Shown here one piece after another: positions 46,856-56,181 of a DNA stretch of 64,000 bases (its first letter is position 1; the number at the start of each line of letters is the position of its first letter). The stretch lies in the NCBI GenBank assembly GCA_017439305.1, contig JAFSJK010000034.1, positions 41,175 through 105,174 on the forward strand. Direction: 5' to 3'. Below the pieces are notes generated by a model, which made no database searches, was not told where the DNA came from, and saw only the letters and a list, made by a program, of their open reading frames with translations. This DNA is from Bacteroidales bacterium (lineage in GTDB: Bacteria; Bacteroidota; Bacteroidia; Bacteroidales; UBA932). The position numbers were made by a program, and so were the translations under genes.

Positions 46856-48547
46856 TTATTTGACTTTCTTGCCCCACCAGGTAGAGTTCAGGGTTTTTTC
46901 CGTGCCGGCGTAGACGATGGTCGCCTTGCGCGGGGAGGCTTCCCAGTCGGCCTCGTGGGCCACCACGACCACGACCTTGTCGCCTCCGTTCGGAGCGAGG
47001 GTCAGGTACTGCTTGCTTTCGTCGAAGGTCCAGGTACCCGTAAGGGCGCCGGACATGCCGCCGTTGGCGGTCAGGACGAGTTCGGAGGAAGCATCCTGCT
47101 TCCCGTAGTCGTACTTGAGGTCGATGTGTTCCCAGGTGCCCGCGATATCGGCCTTGGTCACGTTGGCCTTGGAGAGGCCGGCATAGCGTTCGGGAAGGGC
47201 GATCGGCCAGAGGTCGTTCAGGTTGTCCGCTGACGCAGGACACCAGACGATGCGGCGCACGTGCCCCATCATCACGGCGTTGGGCGCGTTGCCGCCCGCA
47301 TCGGCCGGGAAGCGGGCCTGCGAGGCATAGAACCAGTCGCCGGTCCCTTCCTGCTGGAAGACGGCGCAATGGGAAATGCCCACCCAGCCGCGTGTGCCTG
47401 AGAACTTGTACGGGTGCGTCACGATCGGGTAGCAGTCGCCACGGGCGTTCGTGAAGTTGCGTCCGGTTATGTCATAATAGGGGCCTTCGATTTTTTCGGA
47501 GCGCACTACGCGGGTGTTGTAAGGCACGTCCAGGCCGTCGTAGGCCATGAACAGATAGTAGTATCCGTCCTTGTAGATGATCTCCGGAGCCTCGGAGCCC
47601 TGCCAGCGCGAGTCGTTGCGGGCGCCGATGCGCACGCCGTAGCCGGCTTCGGCCAGCGCGTCACGGCTGCTGCCCCAGGGATCGCCCAGGGTCTTCTTGG
47701 GCAGACCGGTCTCCGGGTTGATTTCCAGCAGGGTGAAACCGCTGTGCCAGGAACCGTGGATGAGCCAGTGCTTTCCGTCGGGGCCGGCGATGTAGGTTGG
47801 GTCGATTGCGTTGTAGTAGAAGTAGGCGTCCCAGTTGGTCGCACTGCTTCTGGCCCATCCGTCCCGTCCCTTGTCGGAGGAGGAGCAGGTCACGAAGCCC
47901 TTGTCCTCCCACTTCCCGTTGTAGGGGTCGGTGGTCTCGCACAGGCCGATGAAGGCGCGCTCGGACCAGGAACCGTCAAAGGCGGTGGAAGTGGCCTTTC
48001 CCGTCTTGATGTAGTTGTCCACGACGATGCAGTAGTACATCCGGAGCTTGCCGCCGACGTTCCGCACGACCGGCGCCCAGAAGCCGTAGCTCGGGTTCTC
48101 GATCGGGTCCAGGCCCATCTCGGCGCGGATGGCGTTGAGTTTTTCCTTCACCCAGGCGGGGGCTTCGTTCATCGGTCCCTGGACATACGTCCAGTTCACG
48201 AGGTCCTTGGAGCGCTTGCCGGGGAAATGCCGGCCCTGGGAAGCCTTCAGATGCTCGTTGCCGTAGGATGCATCCGTGTTGTACATGTAGTAATACCCGT
48301 CGAAGAAAGCGATGGACGGGTCATGGACGTTCGCGAGGTTCCATTTGGCGTGATAATCCCAGCCTGCGATGGAACGGTAGTCGTCGTCATAGTCCGGGAT
48401 GTTTCCCGTCACCGTGGAAGGGGTGCCGGAAGGACCGTCGTCGTCCTTGGTCTTGATGCCGGTACCCTCGGCGGGGTCCTTCTCGCAGGCGGTAGCTGCG
48501 AGAAGGACGGCACAAAGGGCTGTAAGAGCGTATCTTGCAAACTTCAT
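46856..48547 (-). CDS. GH43 endo-alpha-1,5-L-arabinanase-like lipoprotein
   Basis: Likely backbone-cutting arabinanase of the third PUL. The lipoprotein signal is MKFARYALTALCAVLLAATAC, followed by an acidic Asp/Gly/Thr-rich tether. Propeller acids are Asp in 'LANVHDPSIAFFDGYYYMY', Asp in 'NAIDPTYIAGPDGKHWLIHG' and Glu in 'GSEAPEIIYKDGYYYLF'. The 'NAIDP...HGSWHSG' stretch is typical of arabinanases. The C-terminal 100 residues ('IAGTWEHIDLKYDYGKQD' to 'STWWGKKVK') form the lipocalin-like GH43_C domain seen in extended arabinanases. Surface anchoring fits an endo enzyme feeding SusC/D. Endo versus exo action cannot be settled from sequence. Confidence 0.87.
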   Translation of the reverse strand: MKFARYALTALCAVLLAATACEKDPAEGTGIKTKDDDGPSGTPSTVTGNIPDYDDDYRSIAGWDYHAKWNLANVHDPSIAFFDGYYYMYNTDASYGNEHLKASQGRHFPGKRSKDLVNWTYVQGPMNEAPAWVKEKLNAIRAEMGLDPIENPSYGFWAPVVRNVGGKLRMYYCIVVDNYIKTGKATSTAFDGSWSERAFIGLCETTDPYNGKWEDKGFVTCSSSDKGRDGWARSSATNWDAYFYYNAIDPTYIAGPDGKHWLIHGSWHSGFTLLEINPETGLPKKTLGDPWGSSRDALAEAGYGVRIGARNDSRWQGSEAPEIIYKDGYYYLFMAYDGLDVPYNTRVVRSEKIEGPYYDITGRNFTNARGDCYPIVTHPYKFSGTRGWVGISHCAVFQQEGTGDWFYASQARFPADAGGNAPNAVMMGHVRRIVWCPASADNLNDLWPIALPERYAGLSKANVTKADIAGTWEHIDLKYDYGKQDASSELVLTANGGMSGALTGTWTFDESKQYLTLAPNGGDKVVVVVAHEADWEASPRKATIVYAGTEKTLNSTWWGKKVK

Positions 48548-48581
48548 CGTTTACAAATATAAGGTTTTATCTCCAAATAAA

Positions 48582-50360
48582 CTACAGGCTGGTGACCGGG
48601 TGGACCTTACCGTACTTGGCGATGAAATCCGGGCTGTTGTCGTAGTTGTTGTTGGCGGAATTCCCGTGGATGTTCTTGTTGGCGTTGCGGGTGCCCTGGA
48701 AGATCGGGAAGTACTCGTGGCCGGCCGTGAAATACTTGTAGGAGTAATCCGAAGCCGTCGCGGTGGTGAGTTCCTGCGTGGAGACCGGGGAACCTTCCGC
48801 GGTGTCCAGCATGAAGCAGCTGTGCTGGCTGATCTGGGCCAGACGGCCGGCGTCGTAGAAGAATCCCCAGCGGATCAGGTCGATGCCGCGGCCGTTCTCG
48901 CAACCGAACTCCTTCGGACGCTCGACGTTGGCAATCTGCTCGAAGAGCTTGTCGGCATTGCCGGCAAAATCGGAGAGCTGGAGCTTCGCAAGACCGGCGC
49001 GGGTGCGTACTTCGTTGATCCAGTCGATGGCCTGCTGGGTGGGACCGCTGATCTCGTTCTCGCACTCGGCTGCGCGCAGAAGCACGTCGCTGAAGCGCAT
49101 GAGACGGAGGTTCACGCCGCAGTGGAGACCGGTGACGATGCTGGAATAGAGGTTGTTGCGGGCGTTGGTGAACTTTGCGATGGACATGCCTCCCTGGGCG
49201 TTGTTGCAGCGCGGGGTGTAGGTGATCTCCTTCTGATAGACGACGTTGCTGCGCGGGTCGCCGCCGTTCGGATAACCGGCGTTGGTGGTTCCGGTATAGG
49301 CGGAATACTCAGGCTCGTAAGTGACGATGGTCCAGTACAGACGCGGGTCCAGCGTACCGTCGGTGCAGCGCTCGGCCTTGAACAGGTTATACAGCCAGGG
49401 GGAGGCGGCAAGGTCACCCCAGCTGCCGAGTTCCTGGGAACCGTAGTTGGATTCCACGGCGTGGCCCTGGGTGGCGTTGGAAGAGATGTTGACAGGGGTC
49501 CATTCCTCATCGGAACCGCCCATCCCGTAGTCCAGGAACTGGACCTCGAAGAGGCTCTCCACGTTGTTCTCGTAGGTGGAACCCTCGCGGAAGTTGTCGC
49601 CATAGTCCTTGGTGAGTTCGTAGTGGCCGTACTCTCCGTTGATGATGCCCTTCAGGAGGTCGAGGGCCTCGGAATACTTGTGACGGAACATATAGGCGCG
49701 GGCGAGGTAACCGGCGGCGGCACCCTGCGTGGCGCGGCCCTTGGCCCATTCGCCACCCGCGTCGCGGGTCGGAAGGAGGTCGATGGCGCGCTTCAGGTCA
49801 TCCTCGACCTGGTCGAAGACGAGGTCCTGCGAGACGTTCTCCGCATACATCGACTCGATGGAAGAGTACTGGGCGTAGTCCGTGAACAGGGGAACTTCCT
49901 GATAGTAAGTTGCCAGGGTGTAATAGGCGAGGGCGCGGAGGAACCGGGCCTCACCCTCGATCCGCTGGACGTTGGTACCGGTAAGTTCGGCTGTCTCGAT
50001 GCGGGAAAGCACGAGGTTGCAGCGGTTCACCACGTGGAAGTTGTCTCTCCAGGGCCACTGGTCGCCGATGTCGATCTGTCCGGAGGAGTTAAGGTTGTCA
50101 TACGGGAGATACCATTGCTGGGAGGCGTTCCAAACCTCGTCGCCGCGGACGGCGTCCAGGGTGTAGCCCACACGGGCGAAGGTGCCTTCCAGGCGGATGC
50201 GGTTGTAGCAGGCGATGAGCGCCTCCTGGAGGTCGGATTCGGTGTAACCGAAGTCGTAGGTGGTCTGGTTGTTCGGATTCTTGACGTCAAGGTATTTGTC
50301 GCAGGAAGCCAGGGAACCGAGGACGGCGAAGGATGCCAGAACGATAACTATCTTTTTCAT
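48582..50360 (-). CDS. SusD/RagB-family surface lipoprotein of the arabinan PUL
   Basis: Glycan-capturing partner of the SusC immediately upstream. Several in-frame ATGs lie close together (50387, 50378, 50372, 50366, 50360); 50360 gives the cleanest lipoprotein signal (MKKIVIVLASFAVLGSLASC). SusD features are 'TYDFGYTESDLQEALIACYNRI', 'RIEGEARFLRALAYYTLATYYQEVPLF', 'AAGYLARAYMFRHKYSEALDLLKGII', 'RLMRFSDVLLRAAECENEI' and 'FGCENGRGIDLIRWGFFYDAGRL'. The end of the protein carries 'HEYFPIFQGTRNANKNIHGN', a variant of the usual C-terminus. A length near 592 is normal. Confidence 0.92.
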   Translation of the reverse strand: MKKIVIVLASFAVLGSLASCDKYLDVKNPNNQTTYDFGYTESDLQEALIACYNRIRLEGTFARVGYTLDAVRGDEVWNASQQWYLPYDNLNSSGQIDIGDQWPWRDNFHVVNRCNLVLSRIETAELTGTNVQRIEGEARFLRALAYYTLATYYQEVPLFTDYAQYSSIESMYAENVSQDLVFDQVEDDLKRAIDLLPTRDAGGEWAKGRATQGAAAGYLARAYMFRHKYSEALDLLKGIINGEYGHYELTKDYGDNFREGSTYENNVESLFEVQFLDYGMGGSDEEWTPVNISSNATQGHAVESNYGSQELGSWGDLAASPWLYNLFKAERCTDGTLDPRLYWTIVTYEPEYSAYTGTTNAGYPNGGDPRSNVVYQKEITYTPRCNNAQGGMSIAKFTNARNNLYSSIVTGLHCGVNLRLMRFSDVLLRAAECENEISGPTQQAIDWINEVRTRAGLAKLQLSDFAGNADKLFEQIANVERPKEFGCENGRGIDLIRWGFFYDAGRLAQISQHSCFMLDTAEGSPVSTQELTTATASDYSYKYFTAGHEYFPIFQGTRNANKNIHGNSANNNYDNSPDFIAKYGKVHPVTSL

Positions 50361-50390
50361 GGTCATTTTCATTTTCATGTCAGACATCGC

Positions 50391-53300
50391 TTAGAAAGAG
50401 AGCTTTACGCCGGCCATGACCGTCGTCGGAGCCGGATAGGAGCAATAGTTGTAGCCCGGGGTGAAGGCACCGCCGGCAAAGTCGATGTTGTAACCGCGGT
50501 ACTTGCTGATGGTCAGCAGGTTCTGGCCGGAGACATACAGCCGGGCGCCGCGGATGAAGCCGCCGAACAGGCCCTCGGGGAAATTGTAGCCGAACTCGAC
50601 ATTGGCCACCTTCCAGTAGGAACCGTTCTGGAGGAAGCGGGAGCTGAACATGTCGTTGGTGATGGTGCCGGTGGCCTTGTAATACACGCGCGGGATTGTG
50701 GTGCTCGGGTGCTCGGGCGTCCAGGCGTTGAGCAGGTCCACGCTGCGGTTGGTCATGCCGTAGGAGCTGCGGAGGGTGAGGTCCACGAAGTCGAGGAGCT
50801 GGTACCCGGCAGCACCGAAGGTGGAGATGGACAGGTCGAAGCCCTTGTACTCGAAGCGGGCGCTCAGGCCGAACTGGACCTTGGACATGCCGCTGCCGAT
50901 GTAGGTCTGGTCGTCCGCGGTGATCTGGCCGTCCGGAACGCCATCCGGACCGCTGATGTCCTTGTAGGCGACGTCGCCCGGCTGGGCACCCGGCTGGAAC
51001 ACCAGGTCGCCGTTGTCATTGACGCGGTTGTCGATCTGGTTCTGGTCCTGGAAGATGCCTTCGTAGACATAGCCGTAGAAGCGGCCCACTTCGGCGCCGA
51101 GCTCGGTGCGGGTGTAACCGTCGTTGCGGGCTTCGCCGGAAGGTCCGAGGGAGACCACGGTGTTCTTCGGGAAGGTGACATTGCCGGAGAACTCATACTT
51201 GAAGTCGTGCTGGTAGTTGCGCCAGGTGGCGGAGAGCTCGAAACCGGTGTTCCGCATGGAAGCGGCGTTCATGGTCACGCTGCCGTTGGTCGCACCGGCT
51301 TCGGCCGGGACGGGCACGCTGTACAGCAGGTCCTCGGAGAGGGCGTTGTAGTAGTCGGCGTTGATTTCGATGGCACCGCCGAACATCGCATAGTCCAGAC
51401 CGACGTCCAGGGTCTTTTTCTTCTCCCAGTGGATGGCGGTGTTCACGTAGTTGGAAATGGAGGAACCGGTGACGCGGTTGCCGCCGAAGCTGTAAGTGTA
51501 GTTGCCGCGGGCCATCGTGTCCATGTACTGGTATTCGCCGATGTTCTCGTTACCCAGGACACCATAGCTGGCGCGGAGCTTCAGGAGGCTCACCAGCTGC
51601 GGATCCACGGCGAAGAAGGGTTCCTTGTCGATACGCCAGCCGATGGAGGCGGAAGGGAACCAGTCCCAGTGGTTGCCGGTCGAAAGGCGGGAACTTCCGT
51701 CGCGGCGGACCGTCGCCTGGAAGAGGTAGCGTCCGTCGAAGTCGTAAGTGAGACGGCCGATGTAGGAAGCCAGCACGTGCTCGAACTCGGAGGAGGAGGC
51801 GTCGCGCTCGGCGGCGTTGCCGATCTGCAGGTAATACGGCTCGGGCATGTTGTTGCCCCAGGCGGAGAGGTTGTAGGTGAGCTCGCGCTCGAAGGTCATG
51901 CCGGCCACCGCGTTGAGGTGGTGCTTGCCGAACTTGCCGTCATAGGTGAGATAGTTCTCCACCAGGAAGTCGGAGTAGGCGCGGTAGCCCTGGGAAAGGC
52001 GTTCATTGCTCTTGGACAGGTAGTTGGTCGTGCTCTGGATGAAGGACGGGACGAACGTGAAGTCCTTGCAGTTGGTCTTGCTGTAGGAGAGGTTCAGGTT
52101 GTAGTCCAGCTTGTGGTTCGCGTTCTTCAGGCCGACCATGTCCAGCAGGTCCACGGTCGCGGAACCGGTGGCGACCACGCGGTCCACGATGGTGTTGCGC
52201 TCCAGGAGGTTGTTGTACAGGAGCGGGTTGGACATGCGGATGTCGCCATGGACATTGTCATAGTAGGTGCCGAAGCCCCAGGAGTCGTAGGAGTACTCGC
52301 CGGCGGCGGCCAGGTCGCGGTCCATGAACCAGGTGCTCTCGTCATAGGCCTTGATGCTCGGAGGCATGAGGAGGGCGGAAGCCATCACCGGGTACTGGGT
52401 GCCGTAGAGGCCCTGGACGTACTCGTTGGCGTTGGAGAGGGACATGCTGTCCTGGCTGCTGTGGGAATACACGACACCGGTGCGGAGCTTGAGGAACTTG
52501 ATGTCCATCGTATTGTTCACGCGCACGGTGAAACGGTCGTAGTTGGGGCCTGCGCCCACCATCGTACCGCGCTGGTTGAAGTAGTCGAGGGCAATGTTGA
52601 ACGTGTTGTTCTCGCCGCCGCCGGAGAGGTTCACGTTGTGGTTCTGGCGGATGCCGGTCCTGAACACCTCGTTGAACCAGTCGGTATTGACAGCCGCCGG
52701 GTCCACGTACAGGGCGCTGGCGGGATCGTAGCCGGCGGGAACGGCGAGGCCGCTGTTGTCGAAGGCCATCCGGACGAATTCGCCGTACTGGGCGGCGTCC
52801 ATGACCTTGTAGACGTTCTTGCGGATCTTGTCCACACCCATGTAACCGGTGTAGTCCACCATGATGGGCTGGTTCTTCTTGCCGCCCTTGGTGGTGATGA
52901 TCACGACGCCGTTTGCCGCGCGGGAACCGTAGATGGCCGCCGCGGAAGCGTCCTTGAGGACCTGGATGGTCTCGATGTCATTCGGGGAGAAGTCGCGGAT
53001 GGTGGTACCCATCGGCACACCGTCGATGACGTACAGCGGGGCGGTGCTGCCGAAGCTGCCGAGACCGCGGATGCGGACGGCCGGATCGGCGCCCGGCTGG
53101 CCGTCGGAAGTGATCTGCACACCGGCGACCTTACCTTCGAGCATGGTGGAAATGTTGGAGTGGGAGACCTTTTTCATCTCGTCCGCGTCCACGATGGCGA
53201 CCGAACCGGTGAGGTCCACTTTCTTCTGGGAACCGTAACCGATGACGACCACCTGGTCCAGGACGGTATGTTCGGTAGGCATGGTGATGGTGCCCATCTC

Positions 53301-53597
53301 GCCGCCTACGTTCACGGTCTTCTCCACGGTTTCAAAGCCGACGGAGACGAATTCCAGGACGGATCCGGCGGGGACCGTCATGGAGAAGTTGCCGTCCAGG
53401 TCGGCGGTCGTGCCGTTGGTGGTGCCCTTCACCACGATTCCGGCACCGATGATCGGGTCGCCGTTCTCGTCGATGACCGTGCCGCTCACGGTCACGTTGT
53501 TCTGGGCCTGGGCCACGTAGCCGAAGCTGCCGGAAAGGACGGCCGGGGCCGTGGCGAGGATGCCGCAGAGGGCGATGCTTGCAAATATCTTTTTCAT
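50391..53597 (-). CDS. SusC-family TonB-dependent transporter of the arabinan PUL
   Basis: This outer-membrane importer has a long signal peptide (MKKIFASIALCGILATAPAV..., cleaved around YVAQA-Q) and a carboxypeptidase-like domain ('VIDENGDPIIGAGIVVKGTT'). The TonB-box-like 'DQVVVIGYGSQKKVDLTG' and the SusC plug signature ('RIRGLGSFGSTAPLYVIDGVP', 'IQVLKDASAAAIYGSRAANGVVIITTKGG') follow. The barrel ends 'PAPTTVMAGVKLSF'. Its 1068 residues are full length. It is the second gene of the operon, after the glycan-binding lipoprotein, whereas most PULs place that protein after SusD. The substrate is inferred as arabinan or arabino-oligosaccharides from the GH43 and GH51 genes downstream. Confidence 0.93.
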   Translation of the reverse strand: MKKIFASIALCGILATAPAVLSGSFGYVAQAQNNVTVSGTVIDENGDPIIGAGIVVKGTTNGTTADLDGNFSMTVPAGSVLEFVSVGFETVEKTVNVGGEMGTITMPTEHTVLDQVVVIGYGSQKKVDLTGSVAIVDADEMKKVSHSNISTMLEGKVAGVQITSDGQPGADPAVRIRGLGSFGSTAPLYVIDGVPMGTTIRDFSPNDIETIQVLKDASAAAIYGSRAANGVVIITTKGGKKNQPIMVDYTGYMGVDKIRKNVYKVMDAAQYGEFVRMAFDNSGLAVPAGYDPASALYVDPAAVNTDWFNEVFRTGIRQNHNVNLSGGGENNTFNIALDYFNQRGTMVGAGPNYDRFTVRVNNTMDIKFLKLRTGVVYSHSSQDSMSLSNANEYVQGLYGTQYPVMASALLMPPSIKAYDESTWFMDRDLAAAGEYSYDSWGFGTYYDNVHGDIRMSNPLLYNNLLERNTIVDRVVATGSATVDLLDMVGLKNANHKLDYNLNLSYSKTNCKDFTFVPSFIQSTTNYLSKSNERLSQGYRAYSDFLVENYLTYDGKFGKHHLNAVAGMTFERELTYNLSAWGNNMPEPYYLQIGNAAERDASSSEFEHVLASYIGRLTYDFDGRYLFQATVRRDGSSRLSTGNHWDWFPSASIGWRIDKEPFFAVDPQLVSLLKLRASYGVLGNENIGEYQYMDTMARGNYTYSFGGNRVTGSSISNYVNTAIHWEKKKTLDVGLDYAMFGGAIEINADYYNALSEDLLYSVPVPAEAGATNGSVTMNAASMRNTGFELSATWRNYQHDFKYEFSGNVTFPKNTVVSLGPSGEARNDGYTRTELGAEVGRFYGYVYEGIFQDQNQIDNRVNDNGDLVFQPGAQPGDVAYKDISGPDGVPDGQITADDQTYIGSGMSKVQFGLSARFEYKGFDLSISTFGAAGYQLLDFVDLTLRSSYGMTNRSVDLLNAWTPEHPSTTIPRVYYKATGTITNDMFSSRFLQNGSYWKVANVEFGYNFPEGLFGGFIRGARLYVSGQNLLTISKYRGYNIDFAGGAFTPGYNYCSYPAPTTVMAGVKLSF

Positions 53598-53615
53598 ATC
53601 TGGTCAGTCTTAAGC

Positions 53616-56048
53616 TTAGTCGAAGATGAGATAGGACTCTTCCGTCACGAAAGCGAAGGTGACGTCGGAGGAATCCACGGCGATGTTGTCATAGAACTGG
53701 AAGTGTTCCTCACCGTTCGCGTAGATTACGTGGTAGCGGATGCTGGCGAAGCCGTTGCCGTCATTGGCGACAGTGACGTCCACCTTGGAACCGTCGATGT
53801 TGCCGGCGAAGGTGTCCCAGTTCCAGTTGCTGGACGGAACGGTTCCGGCATCGAAGCTGGTGCCCCAGCCGAAGTGGTCCATGCGGACGACGCAATATTC
53901 GGTCATGTCGGCCTTGCGCAGGATGACGCACGGGCTGTGGAAGTTCAGGAGATTGTCGGAACCCACGGTCATGCTGACCGCCTGCATGGTGCCGGCCGGA
54001 ACATTCCAGTTATTGGAGAAGGTGGTCCACCAGGCATTGGTGAAATCCTGGGCTCCGACCATCCCGGACTGGGCGGCCTGGTCGCTGGCTTTCACTGTCA
54101 GGGTGACGGGAGCGGTGAACTCCGTGCCCACAGGGTCGGTATAGGAGACCGTAGCGACGTTGTTATATGTGCCGGGCGCGCAATCGTAGAAGACCTTTTC
54201 ATCCGCGAAGGCAACCGTGACCTGGTCTTTCTTCAGGGGAAGCTTGGAACCGTCGCTGTAGAGGGCGTTCACCTTCAGGCCTTCGGCGGAGAGGGTGAGA
54301 CCCTTCGCGCCGCCGATCCGGTAAGCCTCGGCGGAAGCCTCGATGCCGGTGAGCTTGGCGTCCACGGCGGCGGATTCGAGGACGATGAGGTAGGATTCCT
54401 CGGTGACGATGCCCATCTGGAGGTCGGCGCTGTCAACGGTGATGTCGCTGTACTGCTGGAAGTGGGTCTCGCCGTTCGCGTAGGTGACATTGTAGCGGAC
54501 GTCAGCGGTATTGTCGCCGTTGTTGGTGACGGTGATGCTGACGGCGGACATATTCTGGTTGGCCGCGAAGATATCGAAGTTCCAGTCGCTTTCGACGACC
54601 AGGTTCGGATTGCCGTCGTAACCGGCGCCCCATCCGAAGCTGTCCATGCGGACCACGCCGTATTCGCTCAGGTCGGCCTTGCGGAGGATGGTGCACGGGC
54701 TGTGCCAGTTGGCGAGATTGTCAGAATAGACGAACAGATGGACGGTCACGCTTTCGCCGGCCGCGACGGGCTTGTCGGCGGAAAGGAAGGTGGACCACCA
54801 GCCATTGCTGAAGTCGGGCTCGCCGATGCCTTCGATACCCATCTTCACATTCACCGGGAAGGTGGTGGAGATGCCGGAGAAGGCGATCTCAATGTCCTGG
54901 GTGCCGGCCACGGGCTGGACCTCGCCGAAGGTGAGGGCGCTGTTGTCAAGGACGACGGTGGAACCGTCTCCCTTGGTGCCGGTGATCTCGATTCCCTCGG
55001 TGAAGAACGGAACGGCCTTGTCATACACATAGTATGTGCTGGTCAGCGGGGCCTTGGTCACGGCGATGGAAGCGAGGTCGGTCACTTCGAAGTTGTAATA
55101 ACCCACGACGGCCTTGCCCGGCTTGCCGAGCTTGGTAAGATTATAGGTGAAGGCCACGGTCTTCATGCCCAGGGTGGTCATGTCGGGCTCCGTGATGGTC
55201 AGCTCTTCCTTGGCGACCGTCGTGGTGAAGCCGTCCTCGAAGGTGACGGTGGCCACGGCATTGCCCCAGTAGTCCTCGTTGCCCAGGGGGACGGTGACGG
55301 GATAGCCGGTGACGGAGATGGATTCGGCGTCAAAGTCCGGAATCTCGGCGATTTCGGAAGGAACGAGATAGGCTTTCTTGATGTTGAAGTGGCTGCCGTC
55401 CGCGATGAGGAACACGTTGACATCCTCCGTCGCGGAAACGGACTGGTTGTATTTTTCGACGATGTCGAAACCGTCCGCGGCGACACTGTGGACTTCCAGG
55501 TAAGCGGCGCCGGCGCGGGCATGGTCCAGGCTCAGGGTGACGTAGGCGCCCTGCATCTTCTCGCGGAACTCGTCCCAGTTCACTTCACCGCCGCCGTAAT
55601 CGAACTCGATGACGGAAGCGTTGTAGTCGGCGTTTCCCCAGCCGTACCAGTCGGAACGGAGGACGAAATACTCGCTGTAGCCTTCGGCATCCCGCTCGTA
55701 GGGATTGCTGACGCAGACGTTCCAGTTGTTCCAGTTGTTCACGCCGGTACCGAAGTTCTCGAACTCGATGAAGAGTTTCTTGCCGGAAGGAACGGCGAAG
55801 TACTGGCTGAATTCGCTCCACCAGCCGGAGGAATTGTCTTCAGCACCCACGATGGGAGTCGTGATGGTGATCTCGGTGTAGTCGTCGCTCTGGCCTTCGC
55901 TCTTCTCCCGCTCGTACTCGGCGATCTTGTCTGCCAGATCGTCCGGAGCATCCACGGTATAGGGCTCCAAGCCGGTGCAACCCACCGATACCGCCGCCGT
56001 CAGAGCGGCCGCGCAAAGCGCTTCAAGCATCAAAAAACGGGTTTTCAT
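53616..56048 (-). CDS. Three-module surface glycan-binding lipoprotein heading the arabinan operon
   Basis: This large lipoprotein (lipobox SVGC, Cys24) shows no catalytic signature. It contains three copies of a module of about 140-150 residues at about 47-180, 405-560 and 660-810. Each opens with 'GWWSEF', 'GWWSTF' or 'AWWTTF' and carries a central 'LRSDWYGWG', 'VRMDSFGWG' or 'VRMDHFGWG', plus a Trp/Asp stretch such as 'SNWNWDTFAGN'. Bacterial Ig-like domains lie between the modules ('ISVTGYPVTVPLGNEDYWGN', 'LTGIEASAEAYRIGGAKGLTL'). The conserved aromatic positions suggest repeated carbohydrate-binding sites. The module was not recognised as a named CBM. It starts the operon, 18 bases before SusC. 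The glycan-binding role is inferred from position and architecture. Confidence 0.8.
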   Translation of the reverse strand: MKTRFLMLEALCAAALTAAVSVGCTGLEPYTVDAPDDLADKIAEYEREKSEGQSDDYTEITITTPIVGAEDNSSGWWSEFSQYFAVPSGKKLFIEFENFGTGVNNWNNWNVCVSNPYERDAEGYSEYFVLRSDWYGWGNADYNASVIEFDYGGGEVNWDEFREKMQGAYVTLSLDHARAGAAYLEVHSVAADGFDIVEKYNQSVSATEDVNVFLIADGSHFNIKKAYLVPSEIAEIPDFDAESISVTGYPVTVPLGNEDYWGNAVATVTFEDGFTTTVAKEELTITEPDMTTLGMKTVAFTYNLTKLGKPGKAVVGYYNFEVTDLASIAVTKAPLTSTYYVYDKAVPFFTEGIEITGTKGDGSTVVLDNSALTFGEVQPVAGTQDIEIAFSGISTTFPVNVKMGIEGIGEPDFSNGWWSTFLSADKPVAAGESVTVHLFVYSDNLANWHSPCTILRKADLSEYGVVRMDSFGWGAGYDGNPNLVVESDWNFDIFAANQNMSAVSITVTNNGDNTADVRYNVTYANGETHFQQYSDITVDSADLQMGIVTEESYLIVLESAAVDAKLTGIEASAEAYRIGGAKGLTLSAEGLKVNALYSDGSKLPLKKDQVTVAFADEKVFYDCAPGTYNNVATVSYTDPVGTEFTAPVTLTVKASDQAAQSGMVGAQDFTNAWWTTFSNNWNVPAGTMQAVSMTVGSDNLLNFHSPCVILRKADMTEYCVVRMDHFGWGTSFDAGTVPSSNWNWDTFAGNIDGSKVDVTVANDGNGFASIRYHVIYANGEEHFQFYDNIAVDSSDVTFAFVTEESYLIFD

Positions 56049-56181
56049 GTCGGTAGTTTTTGGTTGGTTATCGGTTGAAAAATGTATTTTCAGGCATTAT
56101 TAGCGGTCATTCGTGGCAAAAATACGGACTATTTGCACGCCTTCGGTGTACAAATCGCCCTAAAAGGTGGATTTTTGAACA
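56049..56181 (-). promoter_or_regulatory. Promoter region of the arabinan operon
   Basis: This gap separates the regulator's 3' end from the operon start; both genes are on the minus strand. Reading the minus strand, TATTTTTG (56123-56116) matches TAnnTTTG, with a TTTG (56153-56150) 26 bases further upstream as a loosely spaced -33 candidate. A second weaker TACATTTT lies at about 56087-56080. The leader would be about 60 bases. No clear terminator is seen after the regulator's stop, so read-through from the regulator into the operon is possible. Confidence 0.5.

Noticed and set aside
48399-56078. A plus-strand open frame of about 2560 codons
   Set aside because: It is the mirror of the SusC, SusD and glycan-binding genes on the minus strand. 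The translation is low-complexity Val/Gly/Ala/Glu/His text with no family resemblance.
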